A DNA stretch of 64,000 bases from Lentibacillus sp. Marseille-P4043 (GCF_900258515.1 NZ_LT984884.1:2661695-2725694), one strand, 5' to 3'. Shown: positions 53,107-61,852, counted from the first letter of the stretch. Notes: a model not told the origin generated them from the letters alone. Numbers and translations are program-made.

Positions 53107-53184
53107 ATGGTTTTTGTCAGACATAATAAACGCCACCAACATCCCGAAAGATATCATCAGCGTCAGTGCACTAACAATGTCCAT
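53098..53184 (-). CDS. Type I holin-like toxin, copy C (28 aa)
   Basis: MDIVSALTLMISFGMLVAFI then MSDKNHKK and TAA. ATG 53184 behind GGGAGGTG. Its leader shares GACTGGCTTCGCATGAGGGG and the stretch up to the ribosome binding site with copies A and B. The order promoter-leader-toxin-terminator on the minus strand and the convergent RNA on the plus strand equals TxpA/RatA. Confidence 0.8.
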   Translation of the reverse strand: MDIVSALTLMISFGMLVAFIMSDKNHKK

Positions 53185-53250
53185 TGGCAAGCACCTCCCT
53201 CCCCGGGAAGCCTCCCGACGAAGACTAACGGCAGATCGACAGTGCTACCA

Positions 53251-53262
53251 AACCCCTCATGC
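53251..53262 (-). promoter_or_regulatory. Toxin mRNA 5' element complementary to its 3' end, copy C
   Basis: GCATGAGGGGTT in the leader can pair with AACCCCTCATATGC at the 3' end of the same transcript. Confidence 0.5.
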
Positions 53263-53525
53263 GAAGCCAGTCTATTTTTCTTTATTATAACATATTACTA
53301 TCATTTATACTGTAGTTAATGCTGAATTTTTTGTCTACTTCAAGCTGGGAATTAATCATGAGAATTCGCTTATACTAAAACTTAGCGAGCTTTTCTGTAT
53401 GTAATTTCTGAATTTTTTTGAAAGCAACAAAATCATTATGTTAAAATAAATATCACTGAGTGAATTCATTTTCTATCTAAAAAATAACGGATACATATTT
53501 AGAATAAGCTATAAGGGGGGATTAC

Positions 53526-54176
53526 ATGGGTGTGTTTATGTATATGTTTTTAATTGGTATAGTAATTGGACTTGGTATCTATGCGCTGACATATTTTTTC
53601 AACAAATCCATGACCAATAAAAATAGGACGGTCATTGTTTTTGCTAGTGGGATCTTTGTATTTTTAGCAAGCATTATCGTCATTGGCGGTTTTGCGGGTA
53701 TGCCATTTGGGGTGTTAGCTTTAGGGATGATAACCATCGCAATTTTGTTTCTTGTTTTTGGAAGAAAAGTATTGTGGAGAAAGATTATCTATACTATTGT
53801 CATTCTTTTTGTCATTTCAACCATCACATATGACTACCTAAACAATGTTGATTATTGGGTAGTAAAAAAATCGGAACATAACACGAACACATATATGGAA
53901 AACCTTCAGCAAAATAGCGATGTCCGGGGATATAAAACAGTTACCATATCTGAAGGAGCCAAAGCTATTATTCTTTCATTGGGTGAAGAAATGGCTGGCA
54001 ATAGTATCGAAGTATTGGATGTCGAGGAACAAGGATACACGACTCATGTAAAAATAAGGACGTTTTATGATCAATCAACAGAGAAAAATCCAATGATCAT
54101 GATAGGGTTAGATCGCCTGCAGAAGGAAGTTGTCATCACAGATACGGATGGAACGGTATATGAAGAAGTAGAGTGA
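53526..54176 (+). CDS. Membrane protein with extracytoplasmic domain
   Basis: 216 aa, ATG 53526 behind AAGGGGGGATTAC. Four hydrophobic segments in the first about 105 residues (including FASGIFVFLASIIVIGGFAGM), then a polar domain of about 110 residues (SEHNTNTYMENLQQNSDVRGYKTVTISEGAKAIILSLGEE...VVITDTDGTVYEEVE). The layout is like the gene at 13517: membrane block plus small outer domain. Not recognised. Confidence 0.65.
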   Translation: MGVFMYMFLIGIVIGLGIYALTYFFNKSMTNKNRTVIVFASGIFVFLASIIVIGGFAGMPFGVLALGMITIAILFLVFGRKVLWRKIIYTIVILFVISTITYDYLNNVDYWVVKKSEHNTNTYMENLQQNSDVRGYKTVTISEGAKAIILSLGEEMAGNSIEVLDVEEQGYTTHVKIRTFYDQSTEKNPMIMIGLDRLQKEVVITDTDGTVYEEVE

Positions 54177-54281
54177 ATAGTTGGGGGATTCTTTTTCGGA
54201 ATTGAGTAGAAAATCTACTTGTTACAGCCTTCTAAAATGAAACAGCGAATTACTTTCTAAGAAACCACCATAGTTAAAGAG

Positions 54282-54464
54282 GTGATTTTAATTAATCGGA
54301 AATTAGTGAAACAACAAATCAAAAATTGCACAATTGATGATTTAGAAGCGTGGAGAAATCACGCAGTAAAGTGCAAGGATTATTTTTTGAAGTATCGGAA
54401 TGAATACGAGATTGAAGAATGTAACTTTATCATTTTTCATATTGATCAACAATTGATGATATGA
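54282..54464 (+). CDS. Small hydrophilic protein
   Basis: 60 aa. The frame begins at GTG 54282, but AGAGGTGAT would better serve a start a few codons later, at ATT 54288, so the start is uncertain. NRKLVKQQIKNCTIDDLEAWRNHAVKCKDYFLKYRNEYEIEECNFIIFHIDQQL is a helical, charged protein. Its stop overlaps an ATG that opens a further 27-codon frame (MRKLSKKRVKELKFIASSF). Not recognised. Confidence 0.45.
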   Translation: MILINRKLVKQQIKNCTIDDLEAWRNHAVKCKDYFLKYRNEYEIEECNFIIFHIDQQLMI

Positions 54465-54587
54465 GGAAACTAAGTAAAAAGCGGGTTAAAGAATTGAAAT
54501 TCATTGCAAGTTCCTTTGGTTATAGCTTTTCCGAAAACTGGTAACCATGAAAGAACGAGGCTATATGAATTTTTATCAAAGGAGTGG

Positions 54588-54917
54588 ATGACAAAGACAA
54601 TGGACAAAGAGCATGTTTCTAGTGGAGCAAGGAAAATACGTTATTGTTGGTGGATTCATCTTTTAATTTTTGTTAGTGCACAACTTGCTTTCTTCATTGT
54701 TGATAATTATTCCCATTGGGTTATATTCAATCTAAATCCGCTTGGAGAATGGGTTGAGGCTAACCTTAGTTACCTTTGGGATTGGATTCAGCTATACGAA
54801 TATCAACTGTTTAATTTGGTAACTGTTGTCTGGGGAATTGCTTTAATCATCGATGGAATCATCTCATTTTTTAATGCAATTTTTCACTCTACTAGAGACG
54901 ACATATCTAAACCCTAG
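54588..54917 (+). CDS. Two-span membrane protein (2TM-domain-like)
   Basis: 109 aa if started at ATG 54588, which follows AAAGGAGTGG closely; the open frame extends further upstream without support. It has a charged start (EHVSSGARKIRYCWWIHLLIFVSAQLAFFIVD), a loop with WVIFNLNPLGEWVEANLSYLWDW, and a second hydrophobic segment (VTVVWGIALIIDGIISFF). This resembles the small '2TM' domain often seen in Bacillus proteins. Confidence 0.5.
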   Translation: MTKTMDKEHVSSGARKIRYCWWIHLLIFVSAQLAFFIVDNYSHWVIFNLNPLGEWVEANLSYLWDWIQLYEYQLFNLVTVVWGIALIIDGIISFFNAIFHSTRDDISKP

Positions 54918-54924
54918 CGTAAAA

Positions 54925-54957
54925 ATTCACCCTAATAAAGCGAGATACATTAGGGTG
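54925..54957 (-). terminator. Intrinsic terminator of the leftward MFS gene
   Basis: On the minus strand CACCCTAAT...ATTAGGGTG followed by AATTTTTAC. Confidence 0.7.
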
Positions 54958-54987
54958 GGCAAGGAAAACCCGCCCAATGATTGACGG

Positions 54988-56187
54988 TTACTTAATGGTT
55001 ACTTGTCTGCCACTGAGCCAACCAGTTATAAGAACAAATATAGAAATAATTAATAATAGAAATAGCGGCGCCGTCCAACTTCCTGTCAAGTCATGTAAGC
55101 TACCAAATAATACTGGCCCAAGTGCGGCAAGTAAGTAACCGAATGATTGTGCCATTCCCGATAGTTCTGAGGCGTCATATCCATCCTTTGTTCGTAATGT
55201 AAAAAACATCATCGATAAACTAAATCCACTACCACATCCAACTCCTATCATGATAACGGAAATAATGATCAAGCTTGGATGCCCGCTTAGTAAACCGAGT
55301 ACACCTAAAATAAAAATAATCCCTGTCAAGGCACCCAATACTTTTTGCTTGTTCATTTTATCAGCGATAATTGGCATAACAAATGTTGTAGGGATTAGAG
55401 AGAATTGCATCAGTGATAACATCCAACCTGCTTCACTCGGAGAATACCCATTTGCTTGTAATATTTCTGGTAGCCACGTCATCGGTGTATAAAACATAAG
55501 TGACTGGAATCCCATAAAAATGGTTACTTGCCAAGCTGTAAAAGAAGTCCACATATTTGTTTTCTTGCTTTTCTTTGTTGAATCAGATGTGGATGTTTCT
55601 GTAGAATGATGCAATTGTGGAAACCATAGAATCAGCGCAATTATCACTAATATCGCCCAAGCTCCTAGCGCCCCTTGCCATCCGAAACCACCTATATTTG
55701 ATAACGGTACACTAAATCCCGATGCTAATCCGCCGAATATATTCATGACAACAGTATAAAGCCCCGTAATGATACCAATTTTCAATGGAAAGCTCATTTT
55801 GATAAAACCTGGCAATAATACGTTTCCAAAAGCAATTGCAATTCCTATTAGAGCAGTACCGACAAACAATGTCCCAACACCAGTAATGGAACGAATGATC
55901 ATTCCAATGAACAGTATGATCATCGATAGGAAAATAGTTTTTTCCATTCCGAAGCGGTTGGCTATTTTAGGTGCAAAAGGAGAAATGAATGCAAAAGCGA
56001 GGAGTGGTAACGTAGTAATGATTCCAATTGCTGCATTACTTACTCCTAAACTATCGCGAATTGTGGGAACTAACGAACCGACAGATGTTAAAGGAGCACG
56101 TAAATTAGCAGCGAATAACAGTATCGCGGCTAGTAATAAAAACGCCCCCTGCTCTTTCGTTTTTCTTTGCTGTATATCTAACGTCAT
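54988..56187 (-). CDS. MFS transporter, CynX/NimT (YycB-like) family
   Basis: 399 aa from ATG 56187, chosen because GGAGGC lies before it; a GTG 15 bp upstream is less likely. Twelve hydrophobic segments, starting FLLLAAILLFAANLRAPLTSVGSLVPTIRDSLGVSNAAIG, the characteristic opening of CynX/NimT transporters (cyanate, nitroimidazole). Central MFTAWQVTIFMGFQSLMFYTPMTWLPE-like segment. Substrate unknown. Divergent from the next MFS gene. Confidence 0.9.
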   Translation of the reverse strand: MTLDIQQRKTKEQGAFLLLAAILLFAANLRAPLTSVGSLVPTIRDSLGVSNAAIGIITTLPLLAFAFISPFAPKIANRFGMEKTIFLSMIILFIGMIIRSITGVGTLFVGTALIGIAIAFGNVLLPGFIKMSFPLKIGIITGLYTVVMNIFGGLASGFSVPLSNIGGFGWQGALGAWAILVIIALILWFPQLHHSTETSTSDSTKKSKKTNMWTSFTAWQVTIFMGFQSLMFYTPMTWLPEILQANGYSPSEAGWMLSLMQFSLIPTTFVMPIIADKMNKQKVLGALTGIIFILGVLGLLSGHPSLIIISVIMIGVGCGSGFSLSMMFFTLRTKDGYDASELSGMAQSFGYLLAALGPVLFGSLHDLTGSWTAPLFLLLIISIFVLITGWLSGRQVTIK

Positions 56188-56202
56188 TTTTTGTGCCTCC
56201 AC

Positions 56203-56601
56203 TGTTATTTCAAACCCATTTCATGCATTTATTTAGTTTAACGCAACGATTTTAAAATGCAAAGTATGTAACTTCAGTTGTCATGTTGGCAAAATAATCA
56301 ATCTTACTATAAGGTGGCACCGAACATTTTAAAAGGATAATGTGCTAGGAGAAAGGAAGCAATAAAAGTAAATATCACACATAATGAGAAGGTAAATAAC
56401 TTTAGGGAAAGCGTATAGTTATGAACAATAATATGGTAAAATAAATGGTAAGATAAATTTGAAAAATGGGATATTTTCAAACTAGTAATGTCGCGAACTT
56501 TATTTTTTTCATACTCCAAGATAAGACACAGATCGTTCCATTCTGAGGTGGACTTGGCGTAAAAATTGGAAAGTTGATTAAACTTAATAGGAGCCTTTTG
56601 T
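56203..56601. other. About 400 bp between divergent MFS genes
   Basis: On the minus strand an open stretch ends LAHYPFKMFGATL (stop near 56307) and has two hydrophobic segments, but no proper start. It looks like a C-terminal remnant of a membrane protein. Promoters of both MFS genes must lie here; none is a clear consensus. Confidence 0.4.
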
Positions 56602-57852
56602 ATGAAAAATACGTTGAAAAGTTGGAAAAACCCAGCGGTATTATTGTGTTCGGTTGGAATTTCTAGCATAGGTGACTTTATTTACTTAGTTGCGATTAAT
56701 ATTATCGTATATCAAATTACGGGTTCAGCAGCAGCTGTTGCAGGGCTTTGGATCATCGGACCATTAACGAATATCGTAACAAAATTCTGGACTGGTAGTT
56801 TTATAGACTATCGAAGTAAAAGAAGCGTAATGATCGTAACATATATAATGAGAGCAGTGTTCATCTGTTTCATCCCCTTAGCACCAAATATGATTGTTAT
56901 CTATGCGATCCTAGTTGTCTTAAGTGTAGCAGGGGCTTTTTTCAATCCATCATCCATGACGTATGTTGCCATTCTTGTGCCAAAAGAAAAAAGAAAGCGG
57001 TTTAACTCAATCCGCTCATTTGCAAGTTCCGGTGCATTTATTATTGGTCCTGCAATCGGGGGTTCACTTATTTTATTAACATCTGTTGAAGCAACATTAT
57101 GGCTTAATGCATCATTCTTTGTAATCGCTGCAATTTTATTACTATTGCTTCCCGATAAAGAAAATATTGATAAAGAAACGATTCCGACATTGACTTTTTC
57201 ACAAGTAGTCCGTGACTTTACGATCGTTCAGAAATTTATGGCTAGCAATAAATATGTTTCGTTTATTTACCTCGGTTTTATTATGGTTATGATTTTTTCA
57301 TTTGCTATGGATGCACAGGAAGTAGTTTTCACCCAACAAGTCATTGGGCTTTCCGAAATGGACTATAGCTTGTTGATTAGTATAACCGGAATTGGTTCGG
57401 TGGTAGGTGCAGTTTTACTGTCTCTTTTTTCAAATAAATTTTCACTTAGATATATGATTGTCATCGGGTTAACCATGATGATAATAGGTTATGTGATCTA
57501 TGCATTTTCCTGGTCTTTTGCATCGATAGTTGTTGGATTTGTAATTTTAGGTTTCTTTAATGTGTTCCTAAATGCTGGGATGATGACTTTCTATCAGAAC
57601 AATGTTCCTGTAGACATAATGGGTAGAGTCACAAGCATTTACCAGCTCATCCAAAGCGCTGTTCAAGTAGTATTTATTCTGGCAATTGGGTTCGTGGCGG
57701 ATCTTGTTTCCTTACGACTCACGATCGTCACATTAGCACTTGTCATGTTGCTAGCATCGTTTATTTTTTCATTTTTAGTTTTGATGCCAAATAAAAAGCT
57801 TTTTTACCGGGAAGATGATAGCCAAGACGAGGAATTAAATACAACAGTATAA
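56602..57852 (+). CDS. MFS transporter, MdtH/'enterobactin exporter' type (MFS_3)
   Basis: 416 aa from ATG 56602, with TAGGAGCC upstream. LKSWKNPAVLLCSVGISSIGDFIYLVAINIIVYQITGSAAAVAGLWIIGPL and SFIDYRSKRSVMIVTYIMRAVF, then RFNSIRSFASSGAFIIGPAIGG, show the MFS_3 group of drug or siderophore exporters. Twelve segments, intact. Ends in an acidic tail. No regulator nearby. Confidence 0.88.
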   Translation: MKNTLKSWKNPAVLLCSVGISSIGDFIYLVAINIIVYQITGSAAAVAGLWIIGPLTNIVTKFWTGSFIDYRSKRSVMIVTYIMRAVFICFIPLAPNMIVIYAILVVLSVAGAFFNPSSMTYVAILVPKEKRKRFNSIRSFASSGAFIIGPAIGGSLILLTSVEATLWLNASFFVIAAILLLLLPDKENIDKETIPTLTFSQVVRDFTIVQKFMASNKYVSFIYLGFIMVMIFSFAMDAQEVVFTQQVIGLSEMDYSLLISITGIGSVVGAVLLSLFSNKFSLRYMIVIGLTMMIIGYVIYAFSWSFASIVVGFVILGFFNVFLNAGMMTFYQNNVPVDIMGRVTSIYQLIQSAVQVVFILAIGFVADLVSLRLTIVTLALVMLLASFIFSFLVLMPNKKLFYREDDSQDEELNTTV

Positions 57853-57988
57853 AAGGGGAAGCATCTTCTGTCATTTAAGGACATAACTGAGGAAAAAACT
57901 GAAAAGAATACGTAATTATCTAAATCGGGAAAAGTGGTGCCCGATGTAATTTAGAATCGTTGCAGTAGAATTTGGGAGGAAAGAAGTT

Positions 57989-58783
57989 ATGGATATATTC
58001 CAATTCGAATCGTATCTAAAAATTGATACCGAACAATTTCATGAAGTAAATGTAAAGACGCTGAATCATTATCTTGAGCGTTATATGTTGACTGTCCCAT
58101 TTGAAAATATTGATGTGCAAAATCAAAAGCCAATTTCAGTTGATGTGGACCATTTATATAACAAAATAGTTCATCATAAACGTGGCGGTTTTTGTTATGA
58201 AATGAATACATTATTTCGGCATTATTTATTAGAAAAAGGATTCGATGCGCATCTTGTATCAGCAACCGTTCATACACCAAATGGAGGCTGGAGCAGGCCA
58301 GGGTCTCATATGTCTCTCATTGTTTATTTAGATAAACCGTATGTAGCAGATGTTGGTTTTGGCGATTTGCCTTTGCATGCGATGCCATTGGATTACGAAG
58401 ATGAGCTTGATATTGTAAACGATATTAATGGATCCTATCGTGCAATTTATATAGATAATGACAAGTTTCATGTACAAAAGTGGTTGGGTGATCATTGGCG
58501 TACGTCATATGAAGGTACATTAACATCACGAAGCATTGCCGAGTTTAACGAGCCATTAGCCTTTAACCAGTATAATGAAAACTCAATTTTTGTAAAGAAA
58601 CTTGTAATCTCGATACCTAAGACTTATGGTCGTGTAACCATGTCCGAGAATGACTTAACAATCACGCGACAAGGGGAAAAGAGTAGAACACCTGTAACAA
58701 AGGGCAACTATCAACAATTTTTAAATGACTATTTCGATTTACATGTGAAAATAGCATGTCTAGAAAATCTAAAAAGCAATTAG
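57989..58783 (+). CDS. nat: Arylamine N-acetyltransferase
   Basis: 264 aa. The catalytic triad is present: Cys69 in KRGGFCYEMNTLF, His near residue 107 in RPGSHMSLIV, and Asp near 122 in YVADVGFGD. The opening FESYLKIDTEQFHEVNVKTLNHYLERYMLTVPFENIDVQ is standard. It moves acetyl from acetyl-CoA to aryl amines or hydrazines. ATG follows GGGAGGAAAG. Single gene, no clear operon. Confidence 0.95.
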   Translation: MDIFQFESYLKIDTEQFHEVNVKTLNHYLERYMLTVPFENIDVQNQKPISVDVDHLYNKIVHHKRGGFCYEMNTLFRHYLLEKGFDAHLVSATVHTPNGGWSRPGSHMSLIVYLDKPYVADVGFGDLPLHAMPLDYEDELDIVNDINGSYRAIYIDNDKFHVQKWLGDHWRTSYEGTLTSRSIAEFNEPLAFNQYNENSIFVKKLVISIPKTYGRVTMSENDLTITRQGEKSRTPVTKGNYQQFLNDYFDLHVKIACLENLKSN

Positions 58784-58918
58784 GCGTGTTAGAGTATGTT
58801 TTGAATGGCTGTGTCGCAAAAGTACTTTTAAATAGAGTTTTCCTAAAGTGAAATGATGCAACGATATCCAGAGCGACTTTAAACTGTGAAGTAGGAAGAA
58901 TCCTTTGAGGTGATCAAA

Positions 58919-59185
58919 ATGAGTGCGTTAAGTAAAAATGTAAAACAAGAACTCGCAAATGCATTGGACGATAGAAATGAGGCTATGTTTGTGGCCGATG
59001 GAAAACTGTTCTCCCTTGAAGTGTATAATACGGAATCAGGAGATGAAAGTCTTGGCAATTTGGAACAGGAAATTGAATCATACCCGGAATTAAAAGACTC
59101 GCTCCAGCGTTTTCTTGATAATCCTGACATGAAAAGGTATACCGCAAAAGAATTAAAGGAGCTGCGGTATGACCAAAGAAGATAA
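58919..59185 (+). CDS. Putative antitoxin
   Basis: 88 aa from ATG 58919, behind TTGAGGTGA. NVKQELANALDDRNEAMFVADGKLFSLEVYNTESGDES...RYTAKELKELRYDQRR. The end with KRYTAKELKEL and the 17-bp overlap with a short basic gene suggest an antitoxin. I do not recognise the N-terminal part. Confidence 0.6.
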   Translation: MSALSKNVKQELANALDDRNEAMFVADGKLFSLEVYNTESGDESLGNLEQEIESYPELKDSLQRFLDNPDMKRYTAKELKELRYDQRR

Positions 59186-59390
59186 CATGATTGATGAAAT
59201 TGATCGTCTGTTATCTTCTTTTCCATATGCCAAAAAGATGGTTGATCAAGGGGCCTTCAAAGATTTGCGTTGCCTTACATACGGAAATCGCCGCCATCGA
59301 ATGCTAAATTATGTGGTTTATGAAAATGAAGAAGATATTGATGTCATTAACATTTTGCCATCTCGTTCAAAGCGAAAACGAATAAAATAA
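59169..59390 (+). CDS. Putative RelE/ParE-like toxin
   Basis: 73 aa. FKDLRCLTYGNRRHRMLNYVVYENEEDIDVINILPSRSKRK has the beta-strand order and basic ending of short RelE-type toxins (RxLxYxVxEExxxVxIxxIxPSR). It lacks the first helix of full-length members, so it may be truncated or a short subfamily. It starts inside the preceding gene, a usual TA layout. Confidence 0.6.
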   Translation: MTKEDNMIDEIDRLLSSFPYAKKMVDQGAFKDLRCLTYGNRRHRMLNYVVYENEEDIDVINILPSRSKRKRIK

Positions 59391-59442
59391 TTCCTGAATC
59401 GGGCCAGATTGTTACTTATAAAAACGGAAGGAGGAAATGAAT

Positions 59443-59619
59443 ATGAGTAAGGTTTTTTTATCTCAGTTTTGGCTGTAATATTTTTTACTTATAAACTTGT
59501 AGTGATACTCAAAAGCGAAGAAGCACCGAAAAGTAATAGGAGACTTGCTTGGTTATTTTACAGTCTTAGTGTAATCGGATTAGTAATAGGTAACGCTTAT
59601 TTCTACAATTCGGTCTAAG
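59443..59619 (+). pseudogene. Small membrane protein gene with poly-T frameshift
   Basis: ATG 59443 has GAAGGAGGAAATG upstream, but the frame stops after 11 codons. Adding one T to the seven-T run at 59453-59459 gives a 58-aa protein: MSKVFFISVLAVIFFTYKLV, then KSEEAPKSNRRLAWLFYSLS and VIGLVIGNAYFYNSV. The lesion is a classic slippage site, so it may be fixed loss or variable. Confidence 0.55.
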
Positions 59620-59717
59620 TAAGTCAGTGTTCTGCAATCGGGCGCATATTCGAAATAAGACTTGGCGCTTGTACACATAAGGATCATTTAATTGAGTAAG
59701 AAAAAGGAGGGATGAGG

Positions 59718-60380
59718 ATGGATCAAAAAAAGCAAACAGAACCATTTGTTATCATAGGTTTTGTGTTGCTCGCCTTCGCTTTTTTATTCAAGTGGGAATT
59801 TATATATAGCGAACCTGTTGTCGATCGGTTGCTTGGTTTGATTGGCGTAACTGCGTGGTCTAATGGTAATAGTGGTTTTCATTTCACAGGAATTATTTCT
59901 CTTATACTATTAATTATAGGTCTGTTTTTTCTGGCCAAACGATACAGCGGTAAATTGATTTTTGTTTTCTTTCTTGCGATGATACTCATACCCACTAACT
60001 TGTTTGCAAACGTGTATCAATCAAACTTTGCAAATGGTATTTATGCGTTAGAATTCCAACAGGACGCAAGCAATTGTGAATATGATACAAATGATTCAGG
60101 TATTGTTGAAGGCAATTGTAAAATCTCCATTGTGAACCATAGTAGCGATCCCGTTACTTTCCGTGTTTCAATAGACCAAAAATATGATCACAATAGATTC
60201 AATGTAATGGACATAATTAATCTGAAAGACCACCAATTAAAACTTGATGCGAATGAACATAGAACATTTGACATTAATTTCAGACATTCGCTTCAATCGT
60301 CAAAATACCAAAGTGTAGGCGGGCAACTTGATATATTTAATCTCATAATCGCTGATGATGATAATAAAAGGCGGTTATAG
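59718..60380 (+). CDS. Membrane protein with C-terminal extracytoplasmic beta domain
   Basis: 220 aa from ATG 59718, behind AAAGGAGGGATGAG. Three hydrophobic segments (FVIIGFVLLAFAFLFKW, FTGIISLILLIIGLFFLA, LIFVFFLAMILIPTNLFA) are followed by about 120 residues with ALEFQQDASNCEYDTNDSGIVEGNCKISIVNHSSDPVTFRVSID, an Ig-like beta domain with two Cys that could form a disulphide. Unknown family. Confidence 0.65.
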   Translation: MDQKKQTEPFVIIGFVLLAFAFLFKWEFIYSEPVVDRLLGLIGVTAWSNGNSGFHFTGIISLILLIIGLFFLAKRYSGKLIFVFFLAMILIPTNLFANVYQSNFANGIYALEFQQDASNCEYDTNDSGIVEGNCKISIVNHSSDPVTFRVSIDQKYDHNRFNVMDIINLKDHQLKLDANEHRTFDINFRHSLQSSKYQSVGGQLDIFNLIIADDDNKRRL

Positions 60381-60732
60381 AGTCATCGAAATACAAATCC
60401 ATTTCACACGACAATTCATATTAAATGATTCGTATAGATTTGCTTTTCCATTAGTTATTTTGGGTTGGTTCATTATTTATTTGGTTGATGAACTTATAGC
60501 ACTTTTTTCTTTAGGAAGTTATCAATGGCTATGTGGTTTTTAGTAACGGGTACATATATATTGTTCACGCTGTTACTTTATTTAGTTTGAAGAGGCTATC
60601 TTAACTATGGCAAAAGGACTTACTTCTGGAATAAAACCAGCGCCCATATGCCTATCAACCACTATCGTGAAACTTCAACCTGTTTGTTATCGTATGAATA
60701 GGTTAAGCCAGATCAAGCGGAGTTGATTTAAA
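60381..60732. other. 350 bp with a possible membrane gene remnant
   Basis: An open stretch to 60543 encodes RFAFPLVILGWFIIYLVDELIALFSLG but has no start or ribosome binding site of its own. CCAGCGCCC near 60639 is another dispersed GGCGC-type motif. Nothing else is supported. Confidence 0.4.
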
Positions 60733-61134
60733 ATGGAACACTACGGAATCCAGCCTGGGTTTTGGAAGGAATTTTTGATCATTATGGGAGCAGTAATTTT
60801 TCTCATAGCTGTAATTCCAGCTTTTCTTCGCCGTTTAATGGGGGCTGATAAAAAGATGTGGTTCTCGTATAACTACATCAATGAATTTCATAAAAAAGGT
60901 GATTGGACGTTACGTATCATTTTTATGATCTTTTTTATAGTGAGCGCGATCATTTTCACAGCCAAACCAATCATCTTACTTCTTATATCGACCCTTTTCA
61001 CAGTAATTCAACTTGGGTTTCAAACATATGTTGAATGGAAATTTTCCAGGAATCGCAAAAATTACAAACTATCACTTATCGAAATTAGTTTAATCTCCGT
61101 TGCTATGACCGGAGTGCTATTATGGCTCGAATAA
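60733..61134 (+). CDS. DUF4181 membrane protein
   Basis: 133 aa. FWKEFLIIMGAVIFLIAVIPAFLRRLMGADKKMWFSYNYINEFHKKGDWTLRIIFMIFFIVSAIIF, then LISTLFTVIQLGFQTYVEWKFSRNRKNYKLSLIEISLISVAMTGVLLWL. This is the DUF4181 pattern, four membrane segments. Start ATG 60733 has a weak GGAG about 12 nt upstream. Role unknown. A related segment is in the protein at 13517. Confidence 0.8.
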   Translation: MEHYGIQPGFWKEFLIIMGAVIFLIAVIPAFLRRLMGADKKMWFSYNYINEFHKKGDWTLRIIFMIFFIVSAIIFTAKPIILLLISTLFTVIQLGFQTYVEWKFSRNRKNYKLSLIEISLISVAMTGVLLWLE

Positions 61135-61409
61135 TATAAAATCTCTATTGAATTGTATCGGATAAGGTTTTCCACAAAATGACAAATTAGCAAAAGACAA
61201 TTATCTTTAATTAAGAACACTTTCATATCATATACAATGGCAATAATCATCACATAGAAAATAGTTGCAAAAGGAAAGTTAAAAAACTCCTTAAGCAAAT
61301 AATATAATGGAAATATAATAGTCGCGTTTTCCTCAAGGAAGGTCGGCGGCGCATTCCTGTCGGTTGTAGTGTCATACGATATGCTATAACGAAAGGGGGT
61401 GTTGCCCAT

Positions 61410-61484
61410 TCTGGTTTTGAGAAACTGGTTCTAATGATCGCTTTCGCAACACTTGTTGTAACGATTACAGACCAGAAAAAATAG
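61410..61484 (+). pseudogene. Type I holin-like toxin, second subfamily (copy E), start codon lost
   Basis: The frame reads SGFEKLVLMIAFATLVVTITDQKK to TAG at 61482. FEKLVLMIAFATLVV is typical of Bacillus holin-like toxins, and AAAGGGGGTG is placed correctly for a start right before TCT. The bases there are CCATTCTGG; one G after AT would restore ATG-TCT-GGT. So a single deletion seems to have removed the start codon. Confidence 0.65.
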
Positions 61485-61605
61485 ACCTCCCTGAGTTTTA
61501 GCGAACGAGTGAGGTCTATTCCTTGCTTGCGCTGACCCCTCTTGAAGGGGAGCGATTCATTGCTGGCCGGAAATATTCACGTATTTTCGGTCTTTATTAG
61601 CTGTC
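61473..61605 (-). ncRNA. Type I antitoxin RNA of copy E
   Basis: On the minus strand: AATAAAGACCG (as in copies A-C), then CCCCTTCAAGAGGGG, then a terminator AATAGACCTCACTCG...GGGAGGTCTATTTTTT. The end overlaps the 3' end of the toxin frame on the plus strand. The shared AATAAAGACCG and CCCC-loop-GGGG show relation to copies A-D, while the toxin peptide belongs to a different branch. No strong promoter found. Confidence 0.55.
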
Positions 61606-61852
61606 GCACAACACAGCTTTTCGTTTGCTTCCATTGATATACGTAATGTGGCATGTTTCTTAAAACTTCCACAATATTGCTAATATGAGAGAGTTATTTC
61701 ATCATCGAAAGCACTTAAAAAATAACGAACACTAATTATTAGGTGTGTTTTTTGAAAAAAGAGAGGGAAAATGAAAAAGATTAAAACATCCCTTTTTAAT
61801 TTAATCGTGTTATAATATAGTTTAATATAGTAAAGAAATCGGGGTGATTTTA

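Noticed and set aside
55250..56236. Plus-strand frames of 80 and 155 codons within the leftward MFS gene
   Set aside because: Shadows of the transporter; no independent support.
61062..61409. 115-aa minus-strand frame after the DUF4181 gene
   Set aside because: No ribosome binding site, overlaps a real gene at one end, composition looks non-coding.
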